Positions 1 to 6,497 of a stretch of 64,000 nucleotides of DNA are shown here, one piece after another. A program made the position numbers and the translations under genes. Under the pieces are notes generated by a model. The model made no database searches. It saw nothing but the letters and a program-made list of their open reading frames with translations, and was not told where the DNA came from. The stretch is from Streptomyces armeniacus. GTDB taxonomy: Bacteria; Actinomycetota; Actinomycetes; Streptomycetales; Streptomycetaceae. Position 1 is the stretch's first letter; each line of letters opens with the position of its first letter. The DNA is taken from the NCBI RefSeq assembly GCF_003355155.1, contig NZ_CP031320.1, positions 62,001 through 126,000 on the forward strand. The letters are read 5' to 3'.

Positions 1-2
1 CC

Positions 3-332
3 AAGGCGCTCCTCGGGCTGGGCCACACCAGCGCCGTCGTCATCAAGCGCCGCGACCACTCCGCGACGGCCGTCAGCGAGGGTGGCCAGTGGGACCAGCG
101 CGCCTTCTCCGTACGGGTCGCCGACCCGGTCGGCGCGGGCGACGCGTTCGCCGCGGGCTGGCTCTCCGGCTGGCTGCGCGGCGAGGGGCCGCAGCGCGCG
201 CTGGCCGAGGCGGCGTGCGTGGCGGCGCTGGCCGTGCAGGCACCGTCGGATACGGAGGGACTGCCCACCGCGGCGGTCCGGGACCGTACGCTGATCTCAC
301 TCACCGAGGGCACCGACTCGGTCCACCGCTGA
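3..332 (+). CDS. PfkB-family sugar kinase, C-terminal part (probable 2-keto-3-deoxygluconate kinase)
   Basis: Only the last 109 residues are inside the window; the gene runs in from the left edge. The fragment carries the second PfkB signature DPVGAGDAFAAG (fragment residues 41-52), which holds the catalytic Asp and the anion hole for ATP-dependent phosphorylation of a sugar hydroxyl. The next gene, about 140 bases downstream on the same strand, is a KDPG-type aldolase. This pairing suggests that the kinase makes 2-keto-3-deoxy-6-phosphogluconate (or the galactonate analogue) for the aldolase to cleave. The family call is firm; the substrate is inferred only from the neighbour, so fructokinase or ribokinase remain possible. 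Confidence 0.85.
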   Translation, partial: KALLGLGHTSAVVIKRRDHSATAVSEGGQWDQRAFSVRVADPVGAGDAFAAGWLSGWLRGEGPQRALAEAACVAALAVQAPSDTEGLPTAAVRDRTLISLTEGTDSVHR

Positions 333-470
333 CCTGCCGACCCGCCGACCCGCCGACGCCGAAGCGCCGCCGCCGACCCGCCATCGCCAACCTGTCTGAC
401 GCCGACTTGCTTACGTGACCGCACCCGGCCGCCGCGCGGCCGGGCCCGACCGGAAGGGCGGCGAACCGCC

Positions 471-1103
471 GTGTACCGCTGGGAACTCACCCGCGCCGCG
501 CTGGAGCAGCGCGTCCTCGCCATCGTGCGCAGCGACAGCTACGAACGGGCCACGACGCTCGCCGACACCCTGCTCAGCGCGGGGATCACCAGCCTGGAGA
601 TCTCCCTCACCACCCCGTTCGCGCTGGAGGCCGTCGGCACGCTCCAGCGGGAGACCGGCGACGAGGCGGTGATCGGCGCGGGCACCGTCCTCGACGCGGC
701 CTCCGCGCGGATGGCCGTGGACGCGGGCGCCCGCTTCCTCGTCTCGCCCAGCCTGGACGCCGAGGTGATCCGCACCGGACACCGGTACGGCGTGCCGGTG
801 TTCCCCGGCGTGTCCACCCCGAGCGAGGTCGTCACCGCGCTGGAGCTGGGCGCGGACGCGCTGAAGCTGTTCCCCGCCTCGGCGTTCGGGCCCGGCTGGA
901 TCAAGGACGTACGGGCCGCGCTGCCGCAGGCCGCGCTGGTGCCCACCGGCGGGGTCACGCCCGACAGCGCGCCGGGGTGGATCGCGGCGGGCGCCGTCGC
1001 CTGCGGCATGGGCTCGGCGCTGTCCGAGGGGGACCGGGCGACGGTCGGCAAGCGCGTCGCGGATCTGCTGGCACGCCTGGAGGACGCCGACGCCGGGGCC
1101 TGA
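471..1103 (+). CDS. eda: KDPG/KHG aldolase family protein (2-keto-3-deoxy-6-phosphogluconate aldolase)
   Basis: A 210-residue class I aldolase, the usual length for the family. It would cleave 2-keto-3-deoxy-6-phosphogluconate (or a related keto-hydroxy acid) into pyruvate and an aldehyde. The Schiff-base lysine is K132 in LKLFPAS, the proton-relay glutamate is E43 in SLEIS, and PTGGV forms the late phosphate-binding turn. The start is a GTG preceded by GGAAGGG. It follows the PfkB kinase, so the two probably form the lower part of a sugar-acid catabolic route. The GntR regulator and the sugar ABC system downstream may belong to the same theme, but nothing in the sequence ties them to it directly. 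Confidence 0.9.
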   Translation: MYRWELTRAALEQRVLAIVRSDSYERATTLADTLLSAGITSLEISLTTPFALEAVGTLQRETGDEAVIGAGTVLDAASARMAVDAGARFLVSPSLDAEVIRTGHRYGVPVFPGVSTPSEVVTALELGADALKLFPASAFGPGWIKDVRAALPQAALVPTGGVTPDSAPGWIAAGAVACGMGSALSEGDRATVGKRVADLLARLEDADAGA

Positions 1104-1179
1104 ACTCGCCCTCGCCCCCGCGTCACGGGGCTCGACCGATGTGGCGTCGACGGTGCCCGTCACGGCAGGATGGCGCCCC

Positions 1180-1683
1180 ATGAGGATCACTGAGTGCCGG
1201 GAGGGCGACGTAGAGCTGCTGGACCGCCATATGCCGTCACCCGGTGCCACCTCTCAGCACGCGCGGCGCTTCGCGCGGCACGTGGAGCGCTCGGGCACCT
1301 TCCTCGTCGCCTGGCGCGGCGAACTGCCCGTCGGCAGCTGCGAGGTGCGCTGGGACGGCTGCGAGGCGCCGGAGGTCAGACTCGCGCACGCGTCCTGCCC
1401 GGAGATCAGTGGGCTGGGCGTGTGGCCGGAGGTGCTCCGCTCGGAGCGCACCGGCACCGCGCTGATCGAGACTGCCGAGAAGCTCGTACGCGGGCGCGGC
1501 CACGCGTCCGTCGGCCTCGGCGTGGAGAAGAACAACCCGCGTGCGGAAGCCCTCTACTTCCGCCTCGGCTACCACCCTTCGGTGGCCTATCTGGCCTGCT
1601 GGTCCTACGAGGACGCCACCGGCATGGCCCACCAGGTGGCGGACGCCTGCACGTTCATGTACAAGACGTTCGGCAGCCCGTAG
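1180..1683 (+). CDS. GNAT family N-acetyltransferase
   Basis: A 167-residue GCN5-related acetyltransferase. The coenzyme A binding region is visible around the ERTGTALIETAEKLVRGRG helix, followed by a typical C-terminal GLGVEKNNPRAEALYFRLGY motif, in which the asparagine and tyrosine position the acetyl group. I place the start at the ATG at 1180 (MRITECREGD), which begins the first beta strand of the fold. An upstream GTG at 1141 would add 13 residues that do not look like a GNAT N terminus. The substrate cannot be told from the sequence; small-molecule amine or protein N-terminal acetylation are both possible. Confidence 0.85.
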   Translation: MRITECREGDVELLDRHMPSPGATSQHARRFARHVERSGTFLVAWRGELPVGSCEVRWDGCEAPEVRLAHASCPEISGLGVWPEVLRSERTGTALIETAEKLVRGRGHASVGLGVEKNNPRAEALYFRLGYHPSVAYLACWSYEDATGMAHQVADACTFMYKTFGSP

Positions 1684-1722
1684 CGGCCGCGCTCCCCGCG
1701 CCCCTCGCGCCCCTCGCGCGCG

Positions 1723-2550
1723 TCACGGCTTGCGTGCCACGCCCGCCCACAGCGAGGCCGCGGCGTCGTCCACGCCGGCCGGCGAGTCGTCGTCCCCCGG
1801 CCGCCAGCGGTGCGCCACCACGACGCCCGGGTCCACCAGCTCCAGCCCGTCGAAGAAGCGGGTGACCTCCTCCTTGCTCCGGGCCTGCCCCTCCTTCATG
1901 CCGCGCCGCGACTGCTTCAGCGTCTCCGTCAGCCGCGCCCAGGTCTCCGGGTCAAGGTCGGCGGTGACGTGCGACAGCATCAGATAGCTGCCCGAAGGCA
2001 GCGCGCTCACCAGCGCCTCGACGAGCTCGTACGGTCTCTCCTCGTCGGTGATGAAGTGCAGCAGCGCCATCAGCGAGAGCGCCACGGGCTCGTTCAGATC
2101 GAGGGCTTCGCGCAGCTCGGGCGCGCTGAGGATGCTCTCGGGGTCCGTGGCGTCCGCGTGCAGATAGACCGTACGGCCCTCGGGCGTGCTCTCCAGCAGC
2201 GCCTCGGAGTACGTGAGCACGATCGGGTCGTTGTCCGCGTACGCGACCCTGGTCTCCGGCGCGATGGCCTGCGTGACCTGGTGCAGATTGGGCTCCGTGG
2301 GGATGCCCGCGCCGATGTCGAGGAACTGCCGTATGCCCGCCTCGGCCGCCAGCCACCTCGCGCCGCGGCGCATGAACCAGCGGTTGACGCGGGCGCACGT
2401 GCGGACGTTCGGCCACAGCGAGATGACGGCCTCGGCCGCCTCCTCGTCGACGCCGTAGTGCGTTTTGCCGCCGAGGAAGTAGTCGTACATGCGCGCCGAG
2501 TGCGGCGTCGTGGTGTCGATGTTCTCGACCCGGAAGCTGTAGCCGGTCAT
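1723..2550 (-). CDS. SAM-dependent methyltransferase of the Methyltransf_19 (DUF574) family
   Basis: A 275-residue enzyme of the actinomycete S-adenosylmethionine methyltransferase family, recognised by the N-terminal DTTTPHSARMYDYFLGGK, the SAM site FLDIGAGIPTEPN, the acidic strand YADNDPIVL and the C-terminal FFDGLELVDPG. The start is the ATG at 2550 with GGAGAGG eight bases upstream. The frame is open further upstream through a 15-bp tandem repeat that would encode DRAPL-like pentapeptides, so a longer form cannot be excluded. It is the third gene of an XRE-DUF397-methyltransferase run and has a paralogue at 52653. Substrates of this family are not established. Confidence 0.88.
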   Translation of the reverse strand: MTGYSFRVENIDTTTPHSARMYDYFLGGKTHYGVDEEAAEAVISLWPNVRTCARVNRWFMRRGARWLAAEAGIRQFLDIGAGIPTEPNLHQVTQAIAPETRVAYADNDPIVLTYSEALLESTPEGRTVYLHADATDPESILSAPELREALDLNEPVALSLMALLHFITDEERPYELVEALVSALPSGSYLMLSHVTADLDPETWARLTETLKQSRRGMKEGQARSKEEVTRFFDGLELVDPGVVVAHRWRPGDDDSPAGVDDAAASLWAGVARKP

Positions 2551-2575
2551 TCGCGAGCCTCTCCGTGGCACGGTC

Positions 2576-2695
2576 GGTGGAGCACGGGTCTGGGGAACAC
2601 GGATCTGTGGGGCACGGGACTGTGGGTCACAGGTCTGAGGAACAGGGGCAAGTGGAGCACGGTCAAGTGGAGCACGGTCAAGTGGAGCACGGTCA
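2576..2695. repeat. 15-bp tandem repeat array, eight units
   Basis: Eight consecutive 15-base units. The last three (2651, 2666 and 2681) are identical, AGTGGAGCACGGTCA, and the first five are diverged forms such as GGTGGAGCACGGGTC and TGTGGGGCACGGGAC. A partial ninth unit precedes the array. On the minus strand the period keeps the reading frame and gives repeated D-R-A-P-L. The array fills the gap between the DUF397 gene and the methyltransferase start, and its last unit contains the DUF397 stop codon. Confidence 0.95.
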
Positions 2696-2938
2696 GTTGA
2701 GCAGGAAGTCGGCGTCGCCGTTCTTGGCGCCCTCGATGAAGGTCTCGATCTCGTGCAGCGTGTATATGAGGGCCGGTCCGTCCGGATCGCTCGACTGCCG
2801 CAGCGCCACACGCCCGTCAGTGAGCTTCAGGGCCTCCACGCAGTTGCCGCCGTTGGTGCCGCTCCAGGGCTTGTGCCAGCCGTGGGCACCGAGGTCTTTG
2901 GCGGGCATGCCGTTGTAGATGGGGTCCATGCGATCCAT
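2693..2938 (-). CDS. DUF397 domain-containing protein
   Basis: An 81-residue protein covering one DUF397 domain, with the family pattern W-x-K-x-x-x-S-G-x-x-G-x-N-C-V-E (seen as HKPWSGTNGGNCVEAL) and the following VALRQSSDPDGPAL strand. These small proteins are usually encoded next to WhiJ-like XRE regulators, where they are thought to act as partners or antagonists of the regulator in development and secondary metabolism. The ATG sits two bases after the stop of the regulator gene, with GGAG eight bases upstream, so the two are translationally coupled. The stop codon falls inside the last unit of the 15-bp repeat array. Confidence 0.92.
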   Translation of the reverse strand: MDRMDPIYNGMPAKDLGAHGWHKPWSGTNGGNCVEALKLTDGRVALRQSSDPDGPALIYTLHEIETFIEGAKNGDADFLLN

Positions 2939-2940
2939 GG

Positions 2941-3807
2941 TCAGAGCTCCTTGCGCAAGTCACCGAGGATCCGCTCGGTGTCTCCTAGCGGCGCGGCCTG
3001 CGCGCCCATTCGGTCCAGTGCCTCCAGGTAGGCAACGGTGTCAGGGCGCTCGTCGTGATAGACGGCGCCCGTCAGGCTCTCGGAGTAGACGATGTCCGGA
3101 AGTTCCGGAATGTCGAATCGGAAGAGCTGAAAAGGGCCGAACATGCCGGGATGCGGACCGGTGGCGAACGGCAGGATCTGCAGCGTGACGTTGGGCATCG
3201 CGGCGGCCGTGATCAGCCGGTCGAGCTGGCCGCGCATCACGTCGGCACCGCCGACGGGTCTGCGCAGCACGGTCTCGTCGATGACGGCCCACAGTCTCGG
3301 CGGGGACGCCCGGGTCAGCAGCGACTGTCGCTCCATGCGCAGCGCGACCCGGCGGTCGAGCTCGTCGTCGGGCGCGTTCGGGAAGCCGACGCGCAGCAGG
3401 GCGCGGGCGTAGTCCGCGGTCTGGAGCAGCCCGGGGACGCAGTGGGGCTCGTACGCGCGGATGATGCCCGCCGCCTCCTCGAGGCTGACGTAGAGGCTGA
3501 ACCAGCTGGGCAGCACGTCGCGGAAGCGGTGCCACCAGCCCGGGTTGCCGGCCTCCTCGACCAGCGCGAGGAACGACTCGGTCTCCGACTCGGGGACGTC
3601 GTAGACCTGCAGGAGCTTCTCCACGTACACCGGCTTGAGGCCGACGTCGGCCTTCTCCATCCGGCGGATCGTGGTCTGGTTGACGCTCAGTGCCCTGGCG
3701 GCCTGTTCGAAGCTGACGCCGGCCCGTTCCCGCAGGTCCTTGAGCCGCAGACCGAGGACGATCTGCCCCACGGTCGGCGCTGATCGCGCGTCAGGCACCG
3801 CCGTCAC
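2941..3807 (-). CDS. XRE-family regulator with DUF5753-like sensor domain (WhiJ-like)
   Basis: A 288-residue regulator. An N-terminal helix-turn-helix (about residues 17-70, with VSFEQAARALSVNQTTIRRME as the core) is followed by the long DUF5753-like region, recognised by the Y-x-P-x-x-x-P-G-L-L-Q-T-x-D-Y-A motif (seen as YEPHCVPGLLQTADYAR) and by the MPNVTLQILPF and GPFQLFRF strands. It heads the XRE-DUF397-methyltransferase operon and is divergent from an anti-sigma-like ATPase, the arrangement of the WhiJ group of developmental regulators. The intergenic region holds a palindrome and a direct repeat that are candidate operators. The ligand or signal is unknown. Confidence 0.9.
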   Translation of the reverse strand: MTAVPDARSAPTVGQIVLGLRLKDLRERAGVSFEQAARALSVNQTTIRRMEKADVGLKPVYVEKLLQVYDVPESETESFLALVEEAGNPGWWHRFRDVLPSWFSLYVSLEEAAGIIRAYEPHCVPGLLQTADYARALLRVGFPNAPDDELDRRVALRMERQSLLTRASPPRLWAVIDETVLRRPVGGADVMRGQLDRLITAAAMPNVTLQILPFATGPHPGMFGPFQLFRFDIPELPDIVYSESLTGAVYHDERPDTVAYLEALDRMGAQAAPLGDTERILGDLRKEL

Positions 3808-3822
3808 CCCCCTCGGGTCCCG

Positions 3823-3915
3823 GTTCTTTAGCGGTCAACTGTTCTTTACACAAGCAGTGTTACACGCCGGCGACGGAACCAACAGCCTGCGACGACTATT
3901 CTGCAATTCGCAGAA
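3823..3915. promoter_or_regulatory. Candidate operators between the XRE regulator and the ATPase gene
   Basis: This divergent intergenic region is AT-richer than its surroundings. GTTCTTTA occurs twice in the same orientation (3823-3830 and 3841-3848, 18 bases apart), and TTCTGC-AATTC-GCAGAA (3899-3915) is a perfect 6-bp inverted repeat. Their position between two divergent regulatory genes makes them plausible binding sites for the XRE protein; this is an inference. Confidence 0.5.
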
Positions 3916-3987
3916 CGCCCCTTGCCATATGCCCATCGCGGGTTGGATAGTTGAGACCAGACGTTCGCAAGTCCAAGTCATCTGTGG

Positions 3988-4464
3988 ATGAAAGGCGGAG
4001 TGGCCGTGGCCTTACCTCGTGGCACCACGGTGCTCGCGCTGCCGCAGGAGGACGGCGCGGACACCGAACTGCTGTGGGCGGGCTTCGAGCTACCCGCCCA
4101 CGACGCCGCCGTCGTTGACGCACGCCGCCGGGTGCACCGTCAGCTGCGCCGCTGGGCGTTCCCGCCCGAGGTGTGCGACACCGCGCAGCTGCTGGTCTCG
4201 GAGCTGTTCACCAACGCCGTGCTGCACAGTGACAGTTCGCGGATCAGCTGCCTCATGCACGGGGGCGGCACCCGGTTGCGGATAGAGATCCACGACCAGG
4301 GGAGTGAGTCCGCGGTGCCGTTGCCCTGCTGGGCGACGCCCGACGACGAGCACGGACGCGGACTGCTCCTGGTGGACACCCTCTCCGAGGAGTGGGGCGT
4401 CGACCGTACGGGGGAGGAGGGGGGCCGTGTGGTCTGGGTGGAGCTGGGGCCCATTTCCACCTGA
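3988..4464 (+). CDS. ATP-binding protein, anti-sigma-factor-like (HATPase_c_2)
   Basis: A 158-residue GHKL-fold protein resembling the RsbW/SpoIIAB-type kinases of Streptomyces. The N box ELFTNAVLH (residues 72-80), the G1 box HDQGS (102-106) and the G2 box GRGLLLVDTLSEEWGV (from 123) are all present, so ATP binding should be intact. These proteins either phosphorylate anti-anti-sigma factors or act without a known partner next to WhiJ-type regulators, as here. GTG codons at 4000 and 4006 follow AAGGCGGAG and are alternative starts; the second has the better ribosome-binding-site spacing. No anti-anti-sigma or sigma gene is adjacent. Confidence 0.88.
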   Translation: MKGGVAVALPRGTTVLALPQEDGADTELLWAGFELPAHDAAVVDARRRVHRQLRRWAFPPEVCDTAQLLVSELFTNAVLHSDSSRISCLMHGGGTRLRIEIHDQGSESAVPLPCWATPDDEHGRGLLLVDTLSEEWGVDRTGEEGGRVVWVELGPIST

Positions 4465-4562
4465 CCGGCACGGCGGTCGGTACGGGACGGGGGGCCGTAC
4501 CGACCAGGGGGCAAGCCAGCGGGGGATGCACCGGGCCCGGCCCGGACCCGGAGCCTCGTCCC

Positions 4563-4639
4563 GGGTCCGGGCCGGGAGCGGCGGGGACCGTACGGGCCGT
4601 GGGGGGCCGTTACGGTCCCCGCTCCCGGTTCCGGGACCC
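4563..4639. terminator. Large imperfect inverted repeat, probable terminator or leader hairpin
   Basis: Arms 4563-4592 and 4611-4639 pair almost throughout: GGGGACCGTA (4583-4592) matches TACGGTCCCC (4611-4620) perfectly, with GGGAGC/GCTCCC and GGGTCC/GGGACCC extending the stem outward around small bulges. It lies between the ATPase gene and the next methyltransferase and could end the first transcript. There is no T tract, so it could instead be an RNA structure of another kind. Confidence 0.6.
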
Positions 4640-4705
4640 TGCGCGCGCGGTGTGCGTACGGTCTGCGCGCGTCCGCGGCACGGCCCGCACGGCTAGGATC
4701 GGCGG

Positions 4706-5518
4706 ATGTCCGCCTCCGCCGACTCGTTCGACCACGCCATCGACGCATGGCGCGAGTGGCAGGCCAGCCCGTGGGGGCGGCTGCGCTACGCGCTCGCCGA
4801 GCACAACCTCGCCCGCCACACGCCCGCCCTCGGCCGCGGCCCGCTCCGCGTGCTCGACCTGGCCGGTGCCGACGGCGCCGACGCCGTCCCGCTCGCGGTC
4901 CGCGGGCACCACGTCACCGTCGTCGACTACTCGCCGGGCATGCTCGCCGCCGCCCGCGACCGCGCACGCGCGGCCGACGCCGGCGAGCGGCTGGCCACCG
5001 TACTGGCGGATGTGCTGGACCTGCCCGCCGAGGTGCGCGGCGCCACGTACGACCTGGTGCTGTGCCACAACCTGCTCCAGTACCAGGAGGAGCCCGGTCC
5101 GGTGCTGCGTACGGTCGTCCCCCTCGTACGCCCCGGCGGCCTGCTGTCCGTGATGGCGATCAACCGGCACTCGGCCCCGCTCGCCCTCGCCGTCCGCTCC
5201 CTCGACCCGGCGGCCGCGCTGCGCGCGCTCGGCGAACGGCAGAGCCGTTCCGCGACCTTCGACGCCGGACTCACCCTGCACACCGCCGAGGAGATCACCG
5301 CCGAGCTCACCGTGCTGGGCTGCACCGGCGTACGGCACTACGGCATCCGTACGGTCGCCGACCACATCACCGACGACGCCCGCAAGCGCGACCCCGCCTT
5401 CTACGCCGACCTCGAAGCGCTGGAGCTGGCGCTGACGGACCGCGAGCCGTACGTGCACACCGCGCGGATCTTCCACCTGGTGGCCGGGGTGCCGGGCGGC
5501 GGGCCCGCGGCGGGGTAA
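4706..5518 (+). CDS. Class I SAM-dependent methyltransferase
   Basis: A 270-residue Rossmann-fold methyltransferase. Motif I is VLDLAGADGADAVPLA (about residues 49-64), the acidic ribose-binding strand is VTVVDYSPGMLAAAR, and the post-motif YDLVLCHNLLQY and RPGGLLSVMAIN segments follow in the expected order. It resembles the SmtA/CmoM-like group in length and motif spelling, but the substrate is not evident. A TAGGAT hexamer seven bases before the ATG suggests a leaderless transcript. It is a single gene between the ATPase and the GntR regulator. Confidence 0.85.
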   Translation: MSASADSFDHAIDAWREWQASPWGRLRYALAEHNLARHTPALGRGPLRVLDLAGADGADAVPLAVRGHHVTVVDYSPGMLAAARDRARAADAGERLATVLADVLDLPAEVRGATYDLVLCHNLLQYQEEPGPVLRTVVPLVRPGGLLSVMAINRHSAPLALAVRSLDPAAALRALGERQSRSATFDAGLTLHTAEEITAELTVLGCTGVRHYGIRTVADHITDDARKRDPAFYADLEALELALTDREPYVHTARIFHLVAGVPGGGPAAG

Positions 5519-5552
5519 CCGGGGCGGGGCGACGGGCGGGGCGGGAGCGATT

Positions 5553-5564
5553 TTGTCCGGACAA
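5553..5564. promoter_or_regulatory. Perfect 12-bp palindrome TTGTCCGGACAA, probable GntR operator
   Basis: A perfect palindrome 48 bases before the proposed start of the GntR gene. A frame open from the TTG inside this palindrome would give a 20-residue N-terminal extension, but the GTG at 5613 begins a normal GntR N terminus. That leaves the palindrome as a non-coding autoregulatory operator. I found no second copy in an intergenic region of this window. Confidence 0.65.
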
Positions 5565-5612
5565 TCGAACGTATCGCTTCCCGTCCCTCCGGGCACGGGT
5601 TACGCTCCGCAG

Positions 5613-6368
5613 GTGGCCAAGAAGGATCCGGTGGACCTCCAGCTCAGCGTGGACCGCAGCAGCCCGGTCCCGCTCTATTTCCAGCTCTCGCAGCAGCTCG
5701 AAGCCGCCATCGAGCACGGAGACCTCGCCCCCGGCAGCCTGCTCGGCAACGAGATCGAGCTCGCCGGGCGCCTCGGCCTGTCCCGGCCCACGGTCCGGCA
5801 GGCGATACAGGCGCTGGTCGACAAGGGCCTGCTGGTACGCCGCCGCGGCATCGGCACCCAGGTCGTGCACAGCCAGGTGCGCCGGCCGCTGGAGCTGAGC
5901 AGCCTGTACGACGACCTCGAGGCCGCCGGCCAGCAGCCCGCCACCCGGGTGCTCCGGCTGGAGACCCAGGAGGCCGGCGCGGAGGCCGCCGCCGCGCTCG
6001 GCATCGCGGAGGGCACCGAGGTACGCGTGGTGGAGCGGCTCCGCCTGACCCACGGCGAGCCCATCGCGTACCTGCGCAACCACCTGCCGCCCGACGTGCT
6101 CAAGGCCGAGGCCGACGAGCTCGAACGCACCGGTCTGTACCGGCTGATGCGCGGCGCGGGCATCACCCTGCACAGCGCACGCCAGTCGGTGGGCGCGCGC
6201 GCCGCCACGGCGGCGGAGGCGGAGCTGCTCGACGAGCGGCGTGGGGCACCGCTGCTGACGATGCAGCGGACGACGTTCGACGACACGGGCCGCGTGGTGG
6301 AGTTCGGCTCGCACCTGTACCGGGCGTCGCGTTACGCGTTCGACTTCCAGCTGCTCGTAAGGAGTTAG
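5613..6368 (+). CDS. GntR family transcriptional regulator with UTRA ligand domain
   Basis: A 251-residue regulator of the HutC/DasR type. The N-terminal winged helix covers about residues 14-80 (PLYFQLSQQLEAAIEHGDL, then LGLSRPTVRQAIQALVDKGL and the RRRGIGTQV wing). The UTRA effector domain fills the rest (LYDDLEAAGQQPATRV, VVERLRLTHGEPIAYLRNHL, RYAFDFQLLV). I choose the GTG at 5613 because the product then starts MAKKDPVDLQLS, directly before the first helix, and the upstream palindrome is left as operator. UTRA regulators bind small sugars or amino acids; the neighbouring secreted DUF4185 protein and sugar ABC genes are the likely targets, although the palindrome is not repeated there. Confidence 0.9.
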   Translation: MAKKDPVDLQLSVDRSSPVPLYFQLSQQLEAAIEHGDLAPGSLLGNEIELAGRLGLSRPTVRQAIQALVDKGLLVRRRGIGTQVVHSQVRRPLELSSLYDDLEAAGQQPATRVLRLETQEAGAEAAAALGIAEGTEVRVVERLRLTHGEPIAYLRNHLPPDVLKAEADELERTGLYRLMRGAGITLHSARQSVGARAATAAEAELLDERRGAPLLTMQRTTFDDTGRVVEFGSHLYRASRYAFDFQLLVRS

Positions 6369-6417
6369 CGTGCCGCGCGTCCGGCGCGCGCGTGAAGGTT
6401 CCTGCCAGTCCAAAGGG

Positions 6418-6462
6418 TTGACGGTCCCGGAACCTGGCGATAACTTTCGCGAAATCGATTTC
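6418..6462 (+). promoter_or_regulatory. Promoter with overlapping palindromic operators upstream of the DUF4185 gene
   Basis: TTGACG (6418-6423) and TAACTT (6441-6446) are separated by 17 bases, a good sigma-70-type promoter. Overlapping the -10 element and the presumed start site are two perfect palindromes that share bases: TTTCGCGAAA (6445-6454) and GAAATCGATTTC (6451-6462). A further inverted repeat, AGGTTCC (6396) with GGAACCT (6429), brackets the -35 element. The layout suggests tight repression, possibly by a LacI-type repressor, whose sites often look like the first palindrome. Confidence 0.7.
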
Positions 6463-6497
6463 AAGCCGCATCTGTCACTGTCCCTCGGAGGACCGCG

